Under the pieces are notes generated by a model. The model saw nothing but the letters and a program-made list of their open reading frames with translations. It was not told the DNA's origin and searched no databases. 64,000 bases of DNA from DASRSS01 sp963799045 (GTDB lineage Bacteria > Actinomycetota > Actinomycetes > Mycobacteriales > Jatrophihabitantaceae), in contig CAWCVN010000004.1 of the NCBI GenBank assembly GCA_963799045.1, positions 1-64,000 on the forward strand, given 5' to 3'. This document shows, one piece after another, positions 28,940-37,994 of the stretch; position 1 is the first letter of the stretch; every line of letters starts with the position of its first letter. A program made the position numbers and the translations under genes.

Positions 28940-29596
28940 TCAGCGGACGGCCTCGACGACCATCTGCAGCGGCCCCTGACCCGAACGCTGCTCCAGGCCC
29001 TGCAGCTTCGGGTCGTCGCTCTCGTGCAGGTTGCGCCGGACCGCGGGCGCGAACCCCGCACGTTGCAGCTCCGCGTCCAGGGTCTCGAAGTCGTACACGT
29101 ACCCGGCATGGTGGCCGAACTCGCCTATCGGCGTGCGGAGCATGTCGATCGGGTGTTCGATCACGACGCCAATGCTGCGGTAGACCTCGGCCAGCGGGCC
29201 GCGCACGACATCACGGTCCCCGCTGAGATAGAGCTCGACGTGCGCGCGCACGTCCGGGGTGACCAGGCGGATGATCCCGCCCGGCCGCAGGCAGCGGTGG
29301 GCCTCCGCCAGGAACACGCGCGCACCTGCAAGTGGCACGTGCTCGATCATGTTGTCGGCGTAGACGTGCGAGAGGGCACCGTCCTCGAACGGCCACTTGC
29401 GCGTGCCGTCCATGTAGTACGGCGTCACCGCGTTGACGTTGACCATGAACCAGCCCGGCCGCGGCTTCAGGCCGCCGACCTCGAGCGCGATCGGCCGCGG
29501 CCACTTGCGCGCGGCGGCCCGGAAGCGGGCGGTCGCGATCGGTCGGTTCACCGCGTGCACGGCGGCGCGCACGGTACGGCGGACTCGGGGGTTCAT
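28940..29596 (-). CDS. SAM-dependent methyltransferase-like protein
   Basis: A 218-residue protein with a Methyltransf_11-like second half: SHVYADNMIEHVPLAGARVF and AHRCLRPGGIIRLVTPDVRA. The usual glycine-rich SAM loop is degenerate (LEVGGLKPRPGWFMVNVN), so activity is uncertain. The ATG at 29596 (MNPRVRR) is chosen as the first methionine of the conserved part. It lies between ask and a flippase gene and probably belongs with the latter in surface-glycan work. Confidence 0.65.
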   Translation of the reverse strand: MNPRVRRTVRAAVHAVNRPIATARFRAAARKWPRPIALEVGGLKPRPGWFMVNVNAVTPYYMDGTRKWPFEDGALSHVYADNMIEHVPLAGARVFLAEAHRCLRPGGIIRLVTPDVRAHVELYLSGDRDVVRGPLAEVYRSIGVVIEHPIDMLRTPIGEFGHHAGYVYDFETLDAELQRAGFAPAVRRNLHESDDPKLQGLEQRSGQGPLQMVVEAVR

Positions 29597-29709
29597 CGCA
29601 GCCAATCTGCTCCCTGCCGGTACTGCGGCTCGGGCGAGCCACGCGAGGAGGCTACCCAACGACGCCGGGACCGTCCTGCCGAAACGTAAGGGCGAGCAGC
29701 CGGGCGAGC

Positions 29710-31086
29710 TCAGCTCGCGGTCGGCGCGTCCGCGCTCGCCATGACGGCCGCCTCGCGCAGCTCGGCGCCGGCCCGGACGGTGCGGCTGGCGCTGCGCGCG
29801 TGCTGTGGCGTGTAGCGGGCCCCGGACCGAGACCGGACGAGGGCCGCTCCGTGCAGCAGGCAGGCGACGCACGCGACCACGAACATCGCGACTCCGGCGG
29901 CGACCAGGCTGTGGTGGATCGCGGCCATCACGATGCCGGCTATCACGAACGGGGTGAGCGACAGCTCGATGACCGACGCCCGGCCGCCGCAATTGCGGCC
30001 TTGCATAACGGCGATCATCACCCGGCGGAAGTCGAGCAGCCCGCTGGCCGCGAGCAGCCAGTGCGCGCAGGCGGCCGCGGCAACGAAGTCCGGCCCGAAC
30101 GTCAGCCGGATCACCGGCCGCGCCGCAAGATCGAGCAGGGTGACGACCACCACGATCAGCGCGCCGGCCGCCAGCAGCCAGCGCCGGACGACGGTGGGCT
30201 CGGTCGTCGGGTCGCGCTGCGCGACCGTGACCCGCGGCAAGATGACCATCGCGAGGCAGCCGCCGATGATCGTGCTCAGTCCGGTGAGGGCGAACGCCGC
30301 GGAATACAGGCCGAGCTGGACACTGCCGAGCAGGCCCCCGACCAGCGTTCGGTCGATGCCCAGCCCGTCGAGCGGGCCGATGCTGCCGATCTGCGTGCGC
30401 CGCGCGAGCGTCGCCAGCTCCCGGCGGTCCAGTGCTGCCTTCGGGTCGTGCGTCGGCTTCGCGAGCAGCCGCAGCCGCGCCAGCAGCACCGCGCCGACGC
30501 AGGCGATCGTCACGGCGGTCAGCTCGACCGCGTTCCAGCGCACCCCCGCCGCGAACGCACCGGCGATCACCGAGGCCGTCAGCGCCTGGGGGAGCATGCT
30601 CGTCAACCCGACGTTCAGCAGGTCGGTCCCCTCACCGAGCATGGCTCCGACGAGGATCTGCGAGGCCATCGCCTGGATCGCGGTGAGCACGACACCGACG
30701 GCGAGGGCGTACTTCGCGTTGCCGGCGTCGTTGCGCTCGATGAGGAGGAAGACTCCGCCGGCGGCGAGCGCCGCGAGCAGCCCCCACAGCGTCCACCGCC
30801 CGACGAGATGGCTGAGCCCGTCGCGGGCGGTGACCGAGCGGTCCGCCAGCTGGCGGCTGATCGCATTGGGCAGGCTGCCGCCGAGCGTCAGCTGCGAGGC
30901 CAGCATCGCCAGCGAGGCGACCAGCACGACCTGGCCCCGGCCGTCGACGCCGAGCATCCGCGCGCTGACGACTCCGGTGACCGCCATCAGCAGCTGCGTC
31001 AGGAACCCGGCGCCCACGGCCATCAGCGCGGCCAGCCCGGCGCCGGGGTGCGCCCATCGGGACGGCGCGGCTTCGGTCGCTGACAC
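29710..31086 (-). CDS. polysaccharide flippase (Wzx/MATE-like)
   Basis: A 458-residue integral membrane protein with about 12-14 hydrophobic helices, of the polysaccharide transporter (MOP) superfamily that flips lipid-linked repeat units. Typical N-terminal features are VVSARMLGVDGRGQVVLVAS and GGSLPNAISRQLADR. A basic, Arg-rich cytoplasmic tail (residues about 415-445) follows the last helix. GTG start at 31086. No ligand can be assigned; it could serve the glycan genes at 3-25 kb. Confidence 0.8.
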   Translation of the reverse strand: MSATEAAPSRWAHPGAGLAALMAVGAGFLTQLLMAVTGVVSARMLGVDGRGQVVLVASLAMLASQLTLGGSLPNAISRQLADRSVTARDGLSHLVGRWTLWGLLAALAAGGVFLLIERNDAGNAKYALAVGVVLTAIQAMASQILVGAMLGEGTDLLNVGLTSMLPQALTASVIAGAFAAGVRWNAVELTAVTIACVGAVLLARLRLLAKPTHDPKAALDRRELATLARRTQIGSIGPLDGLGIDRTLVGGLLGSVQLGLYSAAFALTGLSTIIGGCLAMVILPRVTVAQRDPTTEPTVVRRWLLAAGALIVVVVTLLDLAARPVIRLTFGPDFVAAAACAHWLLAASGLLDFRRVMIAVMQGRNCGGRASVIELSLTPFVIAGIVMAAIHHSLVAAGVAMFVVACVACLLHGAALVRSRSGARYTPQHARSASRTVRAGAELREAAVMASADAPTAS

Positions 31087-31138
31087 GATGGCAGCTTACG
31101 GACTATTCGCCCGCGCGCGAGTCGAGCGAAAGCGGCGC

Positions 31139-32473
31139 TCAGCCGGCAGAGACGAACGCCTGCTCGAGGATGTCCAGGCCTTCGCTGAGCAGCTCATCAC
31201 CGATCACCAGCGGCGGCAGGAAGCGCAGCACGTTGCCGAAGGTGCCGCAGGTGAGCGTGATCAGTCCCTGCCGGTGGCACGCCGCCGAGACCGCCGCGGC
31301 GAGCGCGGGGTTCGGCGCGTGCGAGCCGCCGCCGTCGACGAGCTCGACGGCGATCATCGCGCCGCGCCCGCGCACGTCGCCGATCACGTCGAACGTGGCG
31401 GCCAGCTGCTCCAGCCGCGGGCGCATGCTCGACTCGATGCGCCGGGCGGCGCCGCACAGGTCCTCGGCCGCCATCGTCTCGATCGCAGCCAGTGCCGCGG
31501 CGCAGGCGAGCGGATTGCCGCCGTAGGTGCCGCCCAGCCCGCCGGCGTGCACCGCGTCCATCATCTCCGCGCGGCCGGTGACGGCCGCCAGCGGAAGGCC
31601 GCCGGCGATCCCCTTCGCGGTCGTGATCAGATCCGGGACGACGCCCTCGTGTTCGCAGGCGAACCAATCGCCGGTACGGCAGAAGCCGGACTGGATCTCG
31701 TCGGCGACGAAGACGATGCCGTGCTCACGGCACCACTCGGCCACGCGCGCGAGGAAGCCGGGCGCAGGGACGACGAACCCGCCCTCGCCCTGGATCGGCT
31801 CGACGATGACGGCCGCGGTGTTCTGCTCGCCGACCTGCGTGTGCACCAGCTCGACGAACTCGGCGAACGCCTCGTCCGCGCAGTTCTCGGCTCCGGTCGG
31901 CCAGCGGTACGGATAGGCCATCGGCACGCGGTAGATCTCCGACGCGAACGGCCCGAAGCCCTGCTTGTACGGCATGTTCTTCGCGGTCAACGCCATCGTC
32001 AGGTTGGTGCGGCCGTGGTAGGCGTGATCGAAGGCGACGACTGCCTGCCGGCCCGTGGCGTGACGGGCTACCTTGATCGCGTTCTCGACGGCCTCGGCGC
32101 CCGAGTTGAACAGCGCCGAGCGCTTCTCGTGCGTACCCGGAGTCAGCTCGTTGAGCTTCTCGGCGACCGCGACGTAGGGCTCGTAGGGGGTGACCATGAA
32201 GCAGGTGTGCGTGTACTGCGCGACCTGGTCCTGCACCGCGGCGACCACGCGCGGCGCCGCGTTGCCTACCGACGTCACCGCGATGCCGGAGCCGAAGTCG
32301 ATCAGCTGGTTCCCGTCGACGTCCACGACGATGCCGCCGGAGGCTTCGCGGACGTATACCGGCAGCGTCGTGCCGACGCCGGACGCGACGGCGGCGGTCT
32401 TGCGCGCGTGCAGTTCCTGGGACCGCGGCCCCGGGATCGACGTCGCCAGCACCCGGCGCTGTTCCACGCTCAC
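31139..32473 (-). CDS. gabT: class III aminotransferase, 4-aminobutyrate type
   Basis: A 444-residue PLP-dependent aminotransferase. Features: FNSGAEAVENAIKVAR, VAFDHAYHGRTNLTMALTAK, FVADEIQSGFCRTG, and the PLP lysine in LITTAKGIAGGLPLAAVTGR. GabT converts 4-aminobutyrate and 2-oxoglutarate to succinate semialdehyde and glutamate. Its GTG start overlaps the stop of the biotinyl-domain gene (ATGA-type), and an aldehyde dehydrogenase of the 4-aminobutyraldehyde type lies upstream, so a putrescine/GABA catabolic unit is likely. Confidence 0.85.
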   Translation of the reverse strand: MSVEQRRVLATSIPGPRSQELHARKTAAVASGVGTTLPVYVREASGGIVVDVDGNQLIDFGSGIAVTSVGNAAPRVVAAVQDQVAQYTHTCFMVTPYEPYVAVAEKLNELTPGTHEKRSALFNSGAEAVENAIKVARHATGRQAVVAFDHAYHGRTNLTMALTAKNMPYKQGFGPFASEIYRVPMAYPYRWPTGAENCADEAFAEFVELVHTQVGEQNTAAVIVEPIQGEGGFVVPAPGFLARVAEWCREHGIVFVADEIQSGFCRTGDWFACEHEGVVPDLITTAKGIAGGLPLAAVTGRAEMMDAVHAGGLGGTYGGNPLACAAALAAIETMAAEDLCGAARRIESSMRPRLEQLAATFDVIGDVRGRGAMIAVELVDGGGSHAPNPALAAAVSAACHRQGLITLTCGTFGNVLRFLPPLVIGDELLSEGLDILEQAFVSAG

Positions 32474-32694
32474 TCGGGCTCCTCGATGATCGCGATGACG
32501 TCGCCTTCTCGAACCGTGTCACCCGGCCGCACCGCGACGTCGGTGACGGTTCCGGCGACCTCGGCCAGCACCGGGATCTCCATCTTCATCGACTCGAGGA
32601 TCACCAGTGTGTCCGTGGGGCCTACGACGTCACCTACGGCGACCGACACGGCACCGACGTTGGCGACGAGTTCGGCGGCGATCGTGTGGGTCAT
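32470..32694 (-). CDS. stand-alone biotinyl/lipoyl attachment protein
   Basis: A 74-residue single-domain protein with the biotin site ILESMKMEIPVLAEVAGTV. It matches the small actinobacterial biotinylated proteins typified by M. tuberculosis TB7.3 (Rv3221c), whose partner enzyme is not established. Here it overlaps gabT by four bases and follows the aldehyde dehydrogenase gene by 54 bases, which suggests co-expression with amine catabolism. No carboxylase subunit is nearby. Confidence 0.88.
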   Translation of the reverse strand: MTHTIAAELVANVGAVSVAVGDVVGPTDTLVILESMKMEIPVLAEVAGTVTDVAVRPGDTVREGDVIAIIEEPE

Positions 32695-32748
32695 GGGGTA
32701 AGGCTATGGCTCCGGACGGCGGTTCTCGCCGAAGCCGATCGCCAATTA

Positions 32749-34179
32749 TCAGTAGTCAATGTTGTGCATGACGTGCTTGATGCGGGTGTAGTCCTCGAGT
32801 CCGTACACGGACAGGTCCTTGCCGTAGCCGGAGTGCTTGAACCCGCCGTGGGGCATCTCGGCGACGATCGGGATGTGGGCGTTGACCCACACGCAGCCGA
32901 AGTCCAGCCGCCGCGACACCCGCATGGCCCGGCCGTGGTCACGCGTCCACACCGACGAGGCGAGCCCGTACTCGACGTCGTTGGCCCAGCGGACCGCTTC
33001 GTCCTCGTCGGTGAAGCTCTGCACGGTGATGACGGGGCCGAAGATCTCGTTTTGAATCGCGTCGTCGTCCTGCTTCATCCCGGCCAGCACCGTCGGCTGC
33101 CAGAAGTAGCCCTTCTCGCCCTGGCGCGCACCGCCGGCGAGCAGCTGCGCGTGCTCGGGCAGCCGGTCGAAGAATCCGCTGACCCGGCTGAGCTGGTTGG
33201 CGTTGTTCAGCGGGCCGTACAGCACGTCGGCGTCGTCGGGCATGCCCGTCTTGGTGTTCTTGGCCTGCTCGGCCAGCGCCGCGGCGAGGTCCTCGGCGAT
33301 CCGCGGTCCGGCGAGTACGCGCGTGGCGGCCGTGCAGTCCTGGCCGGCGTTGAAGTAGCCGGCGATGGCGATGTTCTCGGCGGCGAAGTCGATGTCGGCG
33401 TCGTCGAAGACGACGACCGGCGCCTTGCCGCCCAGTTCCAGGTGCGTCCGCTTGAGGTCCTTCGCGGCCGCCTCGGCCACCTCGTAGCCGGCCCGGGTCG
33501 AGCCGGTGATCGACACCATGGCCGGCGTCTTGTGCGACACGATCGCGCGGCCGGTGTCCCGGTCGCCGCAGACCACGTTGAACACGCCGGGTGGGAAGAA
33601 CTCCGCCGCGATCTCGGCCATCAGCGTGCTGGAGACGGGGGTGGTGTCCGACGGCTTGAGCACGACGCAGTTGCCCGCGGCCAGGGCCGGCGCGAACTTC
33701 CAGACGGCCATCATCATCGGGTAGTTCCACGGCGCCACCTGGCCGACGACGCCGACCGGCTCGCGCCGAATGTACGAGGTGTGCCCGGCCATGTACTCAC
33801 CGGCGCTGCGGCCCTCGAGCAGGCGGGCGGCGCCGGCGAAGAAGCGGATCTGGTCCAGCGCCGGGGGCATCTCCTCGCTACGGGTCATCTCGAACGGCTT
33901 GCCGGTGTTCTCGCACTCCGCGGCGATGATCTCCTCGGAGCGGGCCTCCAGCGCGTCGGCGAACTTCAGCATCGCCCGCTGCCGCTCGCTCGGCGTGCTG
34001 TCCCGCCACGATTCGAATGCCCGCGCCGCCGCCGTGTAGGCCGCGTCGACGTCCGCCGCCGAGGACAGCGGCGCCGAGCCGAACACCTCGCCGGTCGCCG
34101 GGTCGATCAGGTCCGTGCGGCGGCCGTCGAGCGCGTCCACGGACTTGCCGTCGATGAAGTTCTGCACCGTGCGGGCCAT
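32749..34179 (-). CDS. gamma-aminobutyraldehyde dehydrogenase-like aldehyde dehydrogenase
   Basis: A 476-residue NAD-dependent aldehyde dehydrogenase. Conserved parts: VGQVAPWNYPMMMAVWK, GNCVVLKPSDTTP, glutamate motif THLELGGKAPVVVFDDAD, and the nucleophilic cysteine in GYFNAGQDCTAATR; the C terminus reads GGFKHSGYGKDLSVYGLEDY. The sequence around AGQDC is characteristic of the 4-aminobutyraldehyde/betaine aldehyde group. The ATG at 34179 has GAGG upstream; the open frame continues far beyond but without homology. It heads a likely operon with the biotinyl protein and gabT and is divergent from leuA. Confidence 0.85.
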   Translation of the reverse strand: MARTVQNFIDGKSVDALDGRRTDLIDPATGEVFGSAPLSSAADVDAAYTAAARAFESWRDSTPSERQRAMLKFADALEARSEEIIAAECENTGKPFEMTRSEEMPPALDQIRFFAGAARLLEGRSAGEYMAGHTSYIRREPVGVVGQVAPWNYPMMMAVWKFAPALAAGNCVVLKPSDTTPVSSTLMAEIAAEFFPPGVFNVVCGDRDTGRAIVSHKTPAMVSITGSTRAGYEVAEAAAKDLKRTHLELGGKAPVVVFDDADIDFAAENIAIAGYFNAGQDCTAATRVLAGPRIAEDLAAALAEQAKNTKTGMPDDADVLYGPLNNANQLSRVSGFFDRLPEHAQLLAGGARQGEKGYFWQPTVLAGMKQDDDAIQNEIFGPVITVQSFTDEDEAVRWANDVEYGLASSVWTRDHGRAMRVSRRLDFGCVWVNAHIPIVAEMPHGGFKHSGYGKDLSVYGLEDYTRIKHVMHNIDY

Positions 34180-34305
34180 TACCATCCTCAATGCTGCGTG
34201 GAACGACGAATTCAGTTCTGTTCTACCCGTTGCACGACGAAAAAGGAAGCAGCACGCACCGCGCGGTTCCGACCGGCACCGCTGCCGACCGCCGCGGCCG
34301 TGCGG

Positions 34306-34311
34306 TACCGT
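34306..34311 (+). promoter_or_regulatory. candidate -10 element of the leuA leader
   Basis: TACCGT lies nine bases before the leader-peptide ATG, so transcription could start at or just before that codon, giving a leaderless short ORF. No good -35 hexamer was found at the right distance. The same hexamer occurs in the YceI promoter. Low confidence. Confidence 0.3.
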
Positions 34312-34320
34312 GAACCCACC

Positions 34321-34365
34321 ATGATGCGCGGACTGCTTCTTCGCGGCCGCGGCGAGGCCCGGTAG
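34321..34365 (+). CDS. leuA leader peptide
   Basis: A 14-codon ORF encoding MMRGLLLRGRGEAR, 84 bases before leuA. It has three successive leucine codons, CTG CTT CTT; CTT is rarely used in the neighbouring genes, so translation should slow when charged leucyl-tRNA is scarce. The arrangement matches the leader peptides described for leucine genes of actinobacteria. Competing RNA stems overlap and follow it. Confidence 0.75.
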   Translation: MMRGLLLRGRGEAR

Positions 34366-34409
34366 AACCGGTCGGCCCCTCGCCGCGGGCCGTCTGCTGC
34401 GCCGACCGG
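34348..34409 (+). promoter_or_regulatory. leucine attenuator: mutually exclusive RNA stems
   Basis: Two perfect stems cannot form together. Stem 1 pairs CGCGGCGAGG at 34348-34357, inside the leader ORF, with CCTCGCCGCG at 34378-34387. Stem 2 pairs CCGGTCGGC at 34368-34376 with GCCGACCGG at 34401-34409. A ribosome stalled at the leucine codons or at the leader end would cover different strands and select one fold. No T-run follows stem 2, so the off-state may rely on Rho or translation. The layout is read directly from sequence; the regulatory sign is inferred. Confidence 0.65.
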
Positions 34410-34449
34410 ATCCTCCGTCCAACCCCGGTCCCTCAGGAGCAGCAACATC

Positions 34450-36189
34450 ATGAGCATCGCCTTCCCCCAGCAGCCCTCCGGCATGCCCTGCCACCGCTAC
34501 CGGCCTTTCCCCGCCGTCGACCTGCCCGACCGCACCTGGCCCGACAAGACGATCACCGCGGCGCCGCGCTGGCTGTCCACCGACCTGCGCGACGGCAACC
34601 AGGCGCTGATCGACCCGATGAACGCCGCCCGCAAGCACGCGATGTTCGACCTGCTGGTCAAGATGGGCTACAAGGAGATCGAGGTCGGCTTCCCGGCAGC
34701 CAGCCAGACCGACTTCGACTTCATCCGCAGCCTGATCGAGGGCGACAAGGTCCCCGACGGAGTGCGCATCTCGGTGCTGACCCAGGCCCGCGAGGAACTC
34801 ATCGAGCGCACGATCCAGTCCCTGGTCGGCGCGAAGCAGGCCACCGTGCACATGTACAACGCCGCCGCCCCGGAGTTCCGGCGGGTAGTCTTCGGCTTCC
34901 CCGGTGACGGTCGCGCCCAGTGCCGGGCCGTCGCGGTCGACGGCATTCAAGCGATCATGAAGTACTCCGACATCTACCTGGGCGACACCGACTTCGGGCT
35001 GGAGTACTCGCCGGAGATCTTCATGGACACCGAGCTGGACTTCAGCCTGGAGATCTGCGAGGGCGTCATGGACGTCTGGCAGCCCGGCCCCGACCGCGAG
35101 ATCGTGCTGAACCTGCCGTGCACCGTCGAGCGGTCGACGCCGAACGTCTACGCCGACCAGATCGAGTGGATGTCGCGCAACCTGTCCCGGCGCGAGCACA
35201 TCTGCCTGTCGGTGCACACGCACAACGACCGCGGCACCTCGACCGCCGACTCCGAGCTGGCGATCCTGGCCGGTGCGCAACGCGTCGAGGGCTGCCTGTT
35301 CGGCAACGGCGAGCGCAGCGGCAACGTGGACCTGGTCACGCTCGGCCTGAACCTCTACAGCCAGGGCATCGACCCGATGATCGACTTCAGCGACATCGAC
35401 GAGATCCGGCGCACGGTCGAGTACTGCAACCGCATCGACGTGCACGAGCGGCACCCGTACGCGGGCGACCTCGTCTACACGTCGTTCTCCGGCTCGCACC
35501 AGGACGCGATCAAGAAGGGCTTCGAGGACCTCGAGCGCCAGGCCGTCGCGACCGGCAAACCGGTCGGTGAGCTGCCGTGGCAGATGCCGTACCTGCCCAT
35601 CGACCCGAAGGACGTCGGCCGCTCGTACGAGGCGGTCATCCGGGTGAATTCACAGTCCGGCAAGGGTGGCGTCGCCTACATCATGAAGGCCGACCACCAC
35701 CTCGACCTGCCACGCCGGCTGCAGATCGAGTTCAGCCACGTCATCCAGATGCACACCGACGGTGAGGGCGGCGAGGTCGACGCAGCGCTGATGTACGACA
35801 TCTTCGCCCGCGAGTACCTCGCCGACGGCCAGTTCGACCTGGTCAAGTTCAGCTCGGCCAGCGACGAGAACATCGAACGCATCACCACCGTGGTGCGCGC
35901 ATTCGGCGCCGAGCACACGCTGGTCGGTGTCGGCAACGGCCCCATCGCCGCGTTCTGCGAGGCCCTGTCCGGCGTCGACCTGGGCCTCGGCGGGCTGAAC
36001 GTTCGCGTGCTCGACTACGCCGAGCACGCGCTCACCGCAGGCCGGGACGCCGAGGCGGCGGCCTACCTCGAGATCGAGGTGGGCGACCGGGTGCTGTGGG
36101 GCGTGGGCGTCAGCGAGTCGATCGTGCAGGCCTCGCTGCGCGCGGTGATCAGCGCCTTGAACCGGGTCGCCCGGGATCGCGCCCGCTGA
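34450..36189 (+). CDS. leuA: 2-isopropylmalate synthase
   Basis: A 579-residue enzyme that condenses acetyl-CoA with 2-oxoisovalerate, the committed step of leucine synthesis. The catalytic domain contains STDLRDGNQALIDPM near the N terminus, the metal-binding SVHTHNDRGTSTADSELA, and GCLFGNGERSGNVDLVTL. The C-terminal LeuA regulatory domain, which senses leucine, spans roughly residues 440-575. The ATG at 34450 is preceded by AGGAG. It is controlled by the upstream leader. It is convergent with the lectin gene. Confidence 0.96.
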   Translation: MSIAFPQQPSGMPCHRYRPFPAVDLPDRTWPDKTITAAPRWLSTDLRDGNQALIDPMNAARKHAMFDLLVKMGYKEIEVGFPAASQTDFDFIRSLIEGDKVPDGVRISVLTQAREELIERTIQSLVGAKQATVHMYNAAAPEFRRVVFGFPGDGRAQCRAVAVDGIQAIMKYSDIYLGDTDFGLEYSPEIFMDTELDFSLEICEGVMDVWQPGPDREIVLNLPCTVERSTPNVYADQIEWMSRNLSRREHICLSVHTHNDRGTSTADSELAILAGAQRVEGCLFGNGERSGNVDLVTLGLNLYSQGIDPMIDFSDIDEIRRTVEYCNRIDVHERHPYAGDLVYTSFSGSHQDAIKKGFEDLERQAVATGKPVGELPWQMPYLPIDPKDVGRSYEAVIRVNSQSGKGGVAYIMKADHHLDLPRRLQIEFSHVIQMHTDGEGGEVDAALMYDIFAREYLADGQFDLVKFSSASDENIERITTVVRAFGAEHTLVGVGNGPIAAFCEALSGVDLGLGGLNVRVLDYAEHALTAGRDAEAAAYLEIEVGDRVLWGVGVSESIVQASLRAVISALNRVARDRAR

Positions 36190-36218
36190 GCCCCGCTGAG
36201 CCCCGCTGCGCCGGCCGG

Positions 36219-37925
36219 TCAGTTGACGCGCAGGTCCGTCGTGTACGGACCTGCGCTCGCGCGCTGCCCGGTCGTGATGCTGAGCCGGTTGCTCAGGTCG
36301 TTCCACGCGCTCGGACTCGACAGGCTCACGCAGCCGCCGGCGGAAGCGCACGCCGCCACCTCGGTCAGGACTCCGCCGAAGTTGATCGGCGCGCCGCCGT
36401 TGCGGCTGATGTTCGCCCACTGGGCGGCCATGCCCAGTGTGTAGACCTGTGGCAGCGGGATGCTGCGTGAGGGGCTGAGGCCGTAGGCGAGATCGTGGAT
36501 CTGCGTCTGCGTCCAGCCGGCCAGGCATGCCTTCGCCGATCCGAGCGCGGCGGGGCAGCCGTCCGCGGAACCGATGAAGACGTACGGGCCGGACGTCCCG
36601 GCGAGCAGGGCCGAGATCCACGCCGATGCCTGCGACACGCAGCCGGCGAACCCCGGTTCGATGTCGTTCGCGCCGGCGACGGTGATGCCGGGGTGCCCGG
36701 CTGCGGCCGTCGCCAGCTGCGTGATCACGTGCGCCCACTCGGCACCGCCGGCGGCGCCGAGTGGGTCGGGTGAGCCGGACGGCGGGGTCGGGCAGGTCGA
36801 CCCGCTCGTGAAGTACTGGCGGCTGTCGTTGTTGGTCGCGACCGCGAGCAACAGCTTCCCCGTCGCAGCCATGCAGTTGCCGTACCCGGTGACGTAGCTC
36901 TGCAGCAGAGGCACCAACTGCGCGTCGGTCACGTGCGTGTTGACGAGGCTGAGCCAGACTCCCCACTGGTCGGCCGAGGTGCCGACGTCGGTGCGCTGCG
37001 CGCCGATGTCCAGCACCACGACGCTGCGTCGCGCGCCGTTCGCGGTCGCGTCGGCACAACCGGTCGCGGTCAGATCGGCGGTGCTGCGGATGTAGTGGCT
37101 GGTGCTGGCGACGGGCCCGACCCGCGGCTCGGGTGCCGTGCGGCTCTGCCACGCGATGTGCCCTCGGGCGTCGAAGATCACCAGGTTGCCGTTGTCGGCG
37201 AGCACGACCAGCCCGCCGCGTACGCGCGTGCGGCTCTGCCAGAGGGCTCTGCCGTCCGCCGCGTACAGCACGAGGTTGCCGTCCGGCGCGAAGGTCAGCC
37301 GGGCTCCGGACCAGCCGTAGGTGTTCGTCGTCCACAGCGTCGCCGTCGAACTGCGGACCACGAACCCGCCGCTGCGACGCATGAGGGCCTGGTAGTCGCC
37401 GTTCGCGGAGGTCAGCTGGTGGCCGGGGGTGAGCGAGTGGCCGGGTGCCAGCCGCGCGCGCGGCGCCGGGTTGTCGTGCCAGCCGTAGCGGAGCACGGTG
37501 TGCGTGTACCAGAGCACGCGGCGCCCGGAGATCAACGCGAGGCTGCCGTTGTCGCGCATCACCAGCCGGGCGTGACGGCCGCGGGTCTTCGTGGCCCACA
37601 GCGCCTTGCCCGATTGCGCCCGCACCACGAGGTTGCCGTTCGACTGCAGGCTCAGGTAGGCGCCGTGATGGCCGGCCGTGCGGCTGTGCCACATGACCTC
37701 GTGCCACGGCGAGTACAGCAACAGGTCACCGTTGCGTCCCATCAGCATCCGGAAGTTCGCGTTCTGCGACACCAGCTGCTGACCACCGTGCAGCACACCC
37801 GGTGCGTTCAGGGTGCTGGGGTTCACGGCCGCGGTGGCGGGCGCGGCGAGCACCACGGCGGTGATCGCCGTGGCGACGGCGGCGACCACGGCCGCGAGCA
37901 GGGCGAGCGGACGGCGTACTGGCAT
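36219..37925 (-). CDS. secreted B-type lectin domain protein with unassigned C-terminal domain
   Basis: A 568-residue exported protein. Signal peptide residues 1-33 (LALLAAVVAAVATAITAVVL, then APATAA). Residues about 40-270 hold two bulb-type mannose-binding lectin domains, seen as repeats such as LQSNGNLVVRAQSGKALW, FAPDGNLVLYAADGRALW and LADNGNLVIFDARGHIAW. Residues about 285-568 form a separate Cys-containing domain that I do not recognise; it includes SVVVLDIGAQRTD, ITVAGANDIEPGF and IHDLAYGLSPS. It is probably an extracellular glycan-binding protein. Its 3' end faces leuA. Confidence 0.75.
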   Translation of the reverse strand: MPVRRPLALLAAVVAAVATAITAVVLAAPATAAVNPSTLNAPGVLHGGQQLVSQNANFRMLMGRNGDLLLYSPWHEVMWHSRTAGHHGAYLSLQSNGNLVVRAQSGKALWATKTRGRHARLVMRDNGSLALISGRRVLWYTHTVLRYGWHDNPAPRARLAPGHSLTPGHQLTSANGDYQALMRRSGGFVVRSSTATLWTTNTYGWSGARLTFAPDGNLVLYAADGRALWQSRTRVRGGLVVLADNGNLVIFDARGHIAWQSRTAPEPRVGPVASTSHYIRSTADLTATGCADATANGARRSVVVLDIGAQRTDVGTSADQWGVWLSLVNTHVTDAQLVPLLQSYVTGYGNCMAATGKLLLAVATNNDSRQYFTSGSTCPTPPSGSPDPLGAAGGAEWAHVITQLATAAAGHPGITVAGANDIEPGFAGCVSQASAWISALLAGTSGPYVFIGSADGCPAALGSAKACLAGWTQTQIHDLAYGLSPSRSIPLPQVYTLGMAAQWANISRNGGAPINFGGVLTEVAACASAGGCVSLSSPSAWNDLSNRLSITTGQRASAGPYTTDLRVN

Positions 37926-37994
37926 GAGCAGGTTCCCCGGATTCTGTGGTTATGTCCCGGTCACCCTACCTGCCGTGATCAAGGTTGCCGGCGC

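Noticed and set aside
36190..36218. Regulatory repeat GAGCCCCGCT between leuA and the lectin gene
   Set aside because: Two short copies occur at the leuA stop, but the gap is under 30 bases and no stem or known motif is supported.
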